Notes under the pieces: model-generated
Database searches by the model: none
What the model saw: the letters and a program-made list of their open reading frames with translations, nothing else
What the model was told of the DNA's origin: nothing
Assembly: GCF_015831355.1 (NCBI RefSeq)
Contig: NZ_JADWYR010000002.1
Location: forward strand, 992,001-1,056,000
Direction of reading: 5' to 3'
DNA from: Panacibacter microcysteis
GTDB taxonomy: Bacteria > Bacteroidota > Bacteroidia > Chitinophagales > Chitinophagaceae
Length of the DNA: 64,000 bases
Position numbers and translations under genes: made by a program
Part shown: piece after piece, positions 61,901-64,000 of the stretch
How the letters are laid out: every line of letters starts with the position of its first letter
Numbering within the stretch: position 1 is the stretch's first letter

Positions 61901-64000
61901 ACATAGCCTCCGTCACATGAGTTGCTTCCGCCGCCTAACACAGTAAGTGTATAACCATTGTCAGTTACACCAAAATTTCCGATTGCAGGCGTGCCAGATA
62001 AACCGCTTCGTCCGCCTTCGCCTGCAAGTTCCAGGTTGGAGATTATCCCGGAAGATGAAGCAAGATTACCGACACCGTTGGTTTGCGTTTTGAAAGTAGC
62101 GTTACCGGTCAATGTTACGTTGCCAAGCGCCATAGCGGTAGTTACACCAGAGATGTTACCCGCGTAACCGAAGTTCAGGGTACCCTTAATCGTAAGCGGA
62201 ACCATATCAATTGCCAGTTGGGGATAACGATCATCTGTCGTAGGCTCTGAATATAGTGAACCGGTGGTGCCGGTATTGTAAATTTCTATTGACGCTGTAT
62301 TAGAGCCTGAACCATCCACAGTTAGAGACCTTATAAAGCCCGGTGATGCAAATGTGCTGGTGGAGGCCGCAATTGTCAGTTTACCATTGTTGATAAAGAA
62401 ATCATTATCGTACACATACAGATTGGGGTTGTTTGTATTAGACTTATCTCCTATTGTAAGCGTTCCTCCGTTTATGTAAATAGGCCCAGACAATCCGGAA
62501 TTATAAATAGAAAAAGGCTGTGAGAACATTACTTCGCCAGTACCTTCTTTTCTTAAGCCATAGCTTGTTAACAGCGGATTACCGTTGCCGTTACCACCGG
62601 CACTGTTAGATAACCTGAGTGTGTTGGAACCTGAAACGTCGATAATTGCAGGGCTGTTTAGTGTAAGACCTGTAGTAACCTGTGTAAGTGTGGACTGCAC
62701 ATTGAAACTGGCAGCCGTTACATTCACCTGCTGCGCGGTAGCACCGGTTGTTGCATCCATCTGGATTGTCTCACCGGCAGTTTCCAAATTCGCCGTACCG
62801 TTTTGCACCCATCTGCCTGAGTAAGGACCACCTGAAGCAGTACCCCACCGGTTTACGGCACTACCATTATCCCAGTTGCCAGAACCGGATGATTGTGTAT
62901 ACCTGTTCCTGTTGCTTGCTATCGTGAAAGTATTTCCCACACTTACTGGTGTGGTTCCCACCTTGGCAGGCGTACCTGAAAAACTAAAGTTTGTGAAAGC
63001 AGTAGTGGTAATATTGATTGTTCTTCCTGCAGTAGCTGTAACAAGTGCATCGGCTGTAATAAAAAAATAAGAAGACTTATTTACAGCAATACTACTGAAG
63101 CCGGTATTAAATGTAATGTTGCCGCCGGAAAGAGCAGTTAAAACAGTGCTGCCTACCTGTGTGGCGCCGTATAAAGAGTTATAGGAATTTTGCCAGAGTT
63201 TAAAGTTTGCAAAATCTGTAGCAATGTAAGTACCACCGGTTGTAACGGTGATTGCTGATGGAGCGATAGATGTTACATGTGCATCCATCCTGAAGGAAGC
63301 GATCATGTTGTCGGTAGTGGATGCAAATAAATTCGCCGCCACGGGGTGATTGGGTGCGATACAAACGGTGGCTGATGCAGGCCCCTGGCCTTGTACCTGA
63401 AAATTATCTACGGCGAAAATGCCACTGGTGGAACTGTTTGTAAAATTGATCCTGATATCAAGAGACGTAGCCGGTGTGACTGACAGGGCTGAAGAAAGAT
63501 ACTCCTGCCATGTCGTTGACGTTGCAACCGCAGTCGCTATCGTTACAAACGCTGCACCATCTACGCTGTATTGAATAGTGTTTATCGTGGATGTACCTGT
63601 AGTACCTCTTCTGTGTTGAAAATAAACTTTAAAATTTGAATATGCCTTAAGGCTTGAACCGGTAAGCCTGAAGTTGAAATATTGAGCACTTGTACCACTT
63701 AATGCAACGATCCTGTTTGGAGAAGCTGTGGTATTTGCTGTAAAGGCAGATGCTCCCGTAACAGTACCGGCAAAACTGCTTGAGCCGTCGTGCAGCGCCT
63801 GGCTGTAATTACTTCCTGAACTTAATACAGATGAAATGCCATTGACGTACCTGGAGTAGAATTTTGGATAGTTGGTAATATTTGAAACATCAAAGTTGTA
63901 GTTTACAAGCGTAGTCTGCGCAAGTGTGGCAAGCGAAATGGCCATAAAACATATAACCATTATACTCCGGAACGGAGCACTATTAGGGGGTGCAGTCTTC
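58903..64000 (-). CDS. Type IX-secreted surface protein with autotransporter-type repeats (5' end outside window)
   Basis: At least 1685 residues on the - strand, stopping at 58903. The reading frame stays open past the ATG at 63960 to the window edge and reads KTAPPNSAPFRSI before MVICFMAISLATLAQ, so the true start of the signal peptide probably lies just beyond 64000. The central region has autotransporter-associated beta-helix repeats (GAGNLIKDGTGTLTLTGANTY, quoted to 20 or fewer as GTGTLTLTGANTYTG). A fibronectin-like stretch follows (HIRVNWTALNETNIDHYEVE), then a T9SS type A C-terminal domain (VQPNPVQNKVANLQF, then the final Val-Glu). It is exported by T9SS and anchored on the cell surface, probably as an adhesin. 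Confidence 0.88.
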   Translation of the reverse strand, partial: KTAPPNSAPFRSIMVICFMAISLATLAQTTLVNYNFDVSNITNYPKFYSRYVNGISSVLSSGSNYSQALHDGSSSFAGTVTGASAFTANTTASPNRIVALSGTSAQYFNFRLTGSSLKAYSNFKVYFQHRRGTTGTSTINTIQYSVDGAAFVTIATAVATSTTWQEYLSSALSVTPATSLDIRINFTNSSTSGIFAVDNFQVQGQGPASATVCIAPNHPVAANLFASTTDNMIASFRMDAHVTSIAPSAITVTTGGTYIATDFANFKLWQNSYNSLYGATQVGSTVLTALSGGNITFNTGFSSIAVNKSSYFFITADALVTATAGRTINITTTAFTNFSFSGTPAKVGTTPVSVGNTFTIASNRNRYTQSSGSGNWDNGSAVNRWGTASGGPYSGRWVQNGTANLETAGETIQMDATTGATAQQVNVTAASFNVQSTLTQVTTGLTLNSPAIIDVSGSNTLRLSNSAGGNGNGNPLLTSYGLRKEGTGEVMFSQPFSIYNSGLSGPIYINGGTLTIGDKSNTNNPNLYVYDNDFFINNGKLTIAASTSTFASPGFIRSLTVDGSGSNTASIEIYNTGTTGSLYSEPTTDDRYPQLAIDMVPLTIKGTLNFGYAGNISGVTTAMALGNVTLTGNATFKTQTNGVGNLASSSGIISNLELAGEGGRSGLSGTPAIGNFGVTDNGYTLTVLGGGSNSCDGGYVSINGDGGTSTGAWSVGKSDGTEAGYLSINDVDGMTSGSITVYNNSQLDINVTGATVNIAKTPTINLNGAKSFSYYGALALYNSTANSSNSWASPVVVNSTDATIALYNNEWIMGGAFTGTGTLQLWANTSTHNLTLTSGANTWSGGTKILSGILNVSSGSSISTGALTMAQLSGFDTRINFNNAAQTIGALSSAWVNTTGTRSQVINLATNHILTVNQSTSTSYGDGAVNTLTAIISGAGNLIKDGTGTLTLTGANTYTGLTQVKAGTLQLNRLYTASGSVLPATNNVHIIGGTLRVTTNQTLNDVILSTGTLQVDNGVTLTINGTLTLVNGSISLVGTGKIAYGASGRVTYAGSNPQTTSTAEIPASAGPKGIIVDNNTNSGVTLSANVANLTGASVVNGWLDFDGKTMTGTGGTFTLNGLVGPYSFTGTTSTSSNVITNVSSTAGLGLGMRLISSALPGGTYIIYINPLVANSVTINNNGSSNSVGASVTAAWRGGLKVSLPNGIGDGSTSSHVQTTGTNVYNSGANYIFKTPTSGTTIFPAFPTVGTLSYSPAYDVAIQAGSANKVILGTSQDIEISHDLTLTSGLFVTNNNLITWANSGGILSSPNSPFATMSTASNTSYIVTATNTGAELSVSGAFTGNKGFRIKNVGSSTDIYFPVGLKFSSPNRMMINNTGTATDITVLLKSGDLAQTPGARVNRIWYMHSSVTSGVKANMRLFFTKKDWTGWPTTQEEVESGFVYNDIHLIQRNYSGAFVNKSAGTDVSGANFISGTYTNTEVYGQYSIGVSADAGGATNGINSFSRFSLVNEYIVLPVHVTNIKAFQQDQHIRVNWTALNETNIDHYEVEKSLTGNDFKAIAKTTALNNNQPQNLYGITDMQVNAGKQYYRIRIIAKDGEVSYTAVVSVNINGGKPAVTVQPNPVQNKVANLQFNNIPAGKYQVQLYNSVGQKVYSKVIDHNGGSSSQQLNLPSSVIAGNYICRVFGETASFSITLVVE

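Overview
The window looks like a chromosomal segment from a member of the Bacteroidota, most likely the Chitinophagaceae. The evidence is a 1685+ residue protein with a type IX secretion (T9SS) C-terminal domain, TonB-dependent receptors with carboxypeptidase-like N-terminal domains, a DUF4249 lipoprotein, a head-GIN (DUF2807) protein, an OmpA protein with TSP3 repeats, a ligase-associated exonuclease/ATP-dependent ligase pair, and a near absence of Shine-Dalgarno sequences. I saw no phage, plasmid, IS element, CRISPR array, rRNA or tRNA. Assignment to a genus is not possible from the sequence alone.

Layout. 1-2.7 kb: end of ccmE and complete ccmF (cytochrome c maturation). 2.8-15 kb: an unknown lipoprotein, an exported superoxide dismutase, a nucleotide pyrophosphatase/phosphodiesterase-like enzyme, Nudix, thioredoxin, Gfo/Idh/MocA oxidoreductase, a serine hydrolase, YggS, dihydrolipoyl dehydrogenase and OmpA. 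15.4-22.6 kb: a four-gene outer-membrane unit (unknown exported protein, STN-containing TonB receptor, DUF4249 lipoprotein, MG2-like protein). 22.8-30.8 kb: a glycan-degrading island (GH29 fucosidase, sialidase-like protein, GH3-PA14, GH109) with a Pr6Pr membrane protein. 31-37.9 kb: GIN protein, YdcF, thioesterase, PBP4, CinA and a 2-oxoacid dehydrogenase E2. 38.7-41.4 kb: the DNA repair pair. 41.5-50.1 kb: TolC, an ABC ATPase, TspO, a methyltransferase, a thioesterase, a TonB-domain lipoprotein, a second TonB receptor and DUF3347. 50.3-58.6 kb: BioF, MiaE, two exported ferritin-like proteins beside a tatA gene, a frameshifted aldo/keto reductase, SRPBCC, an arginase-family enzyme and a cation/proton antiporter. 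58.9-64 kb: the T9SS adhesin-like protein, whose start lies beyond the right edge.

The most unusual signal is not a gene. A 20-base core, GTTGCGTCGCACTCTTGTAC (form R1) or GTTGTGTCACTCACTTGTAC (form R2), occurs 22 times at 19 intergenic loci and never inside a gene. Most copies carry a CCGGC box exactly 23 bases upstream (range 21-24), and four carry a further GCAAACGCGAAGACC-like box exactly 17 bases downstream, giving a modular element of about 80 bp. Three loci carry two copies facing each other. The R1-to-R2 change preserves the symmetry of a small palindrome inside the core. I do not recognise this family.

Secondary signals are three overlapping inverted arms upstream of the GH3 gene, an ACCCT motif repeated every 17-19 bases ending in an orphan terminator upstream of the exonuclease/ligase pair, a 59-codon tatA next to two Tat-signal ferritin-like proteins, and a single-base frameshift in an otherwise intact aldo/keto reductase.
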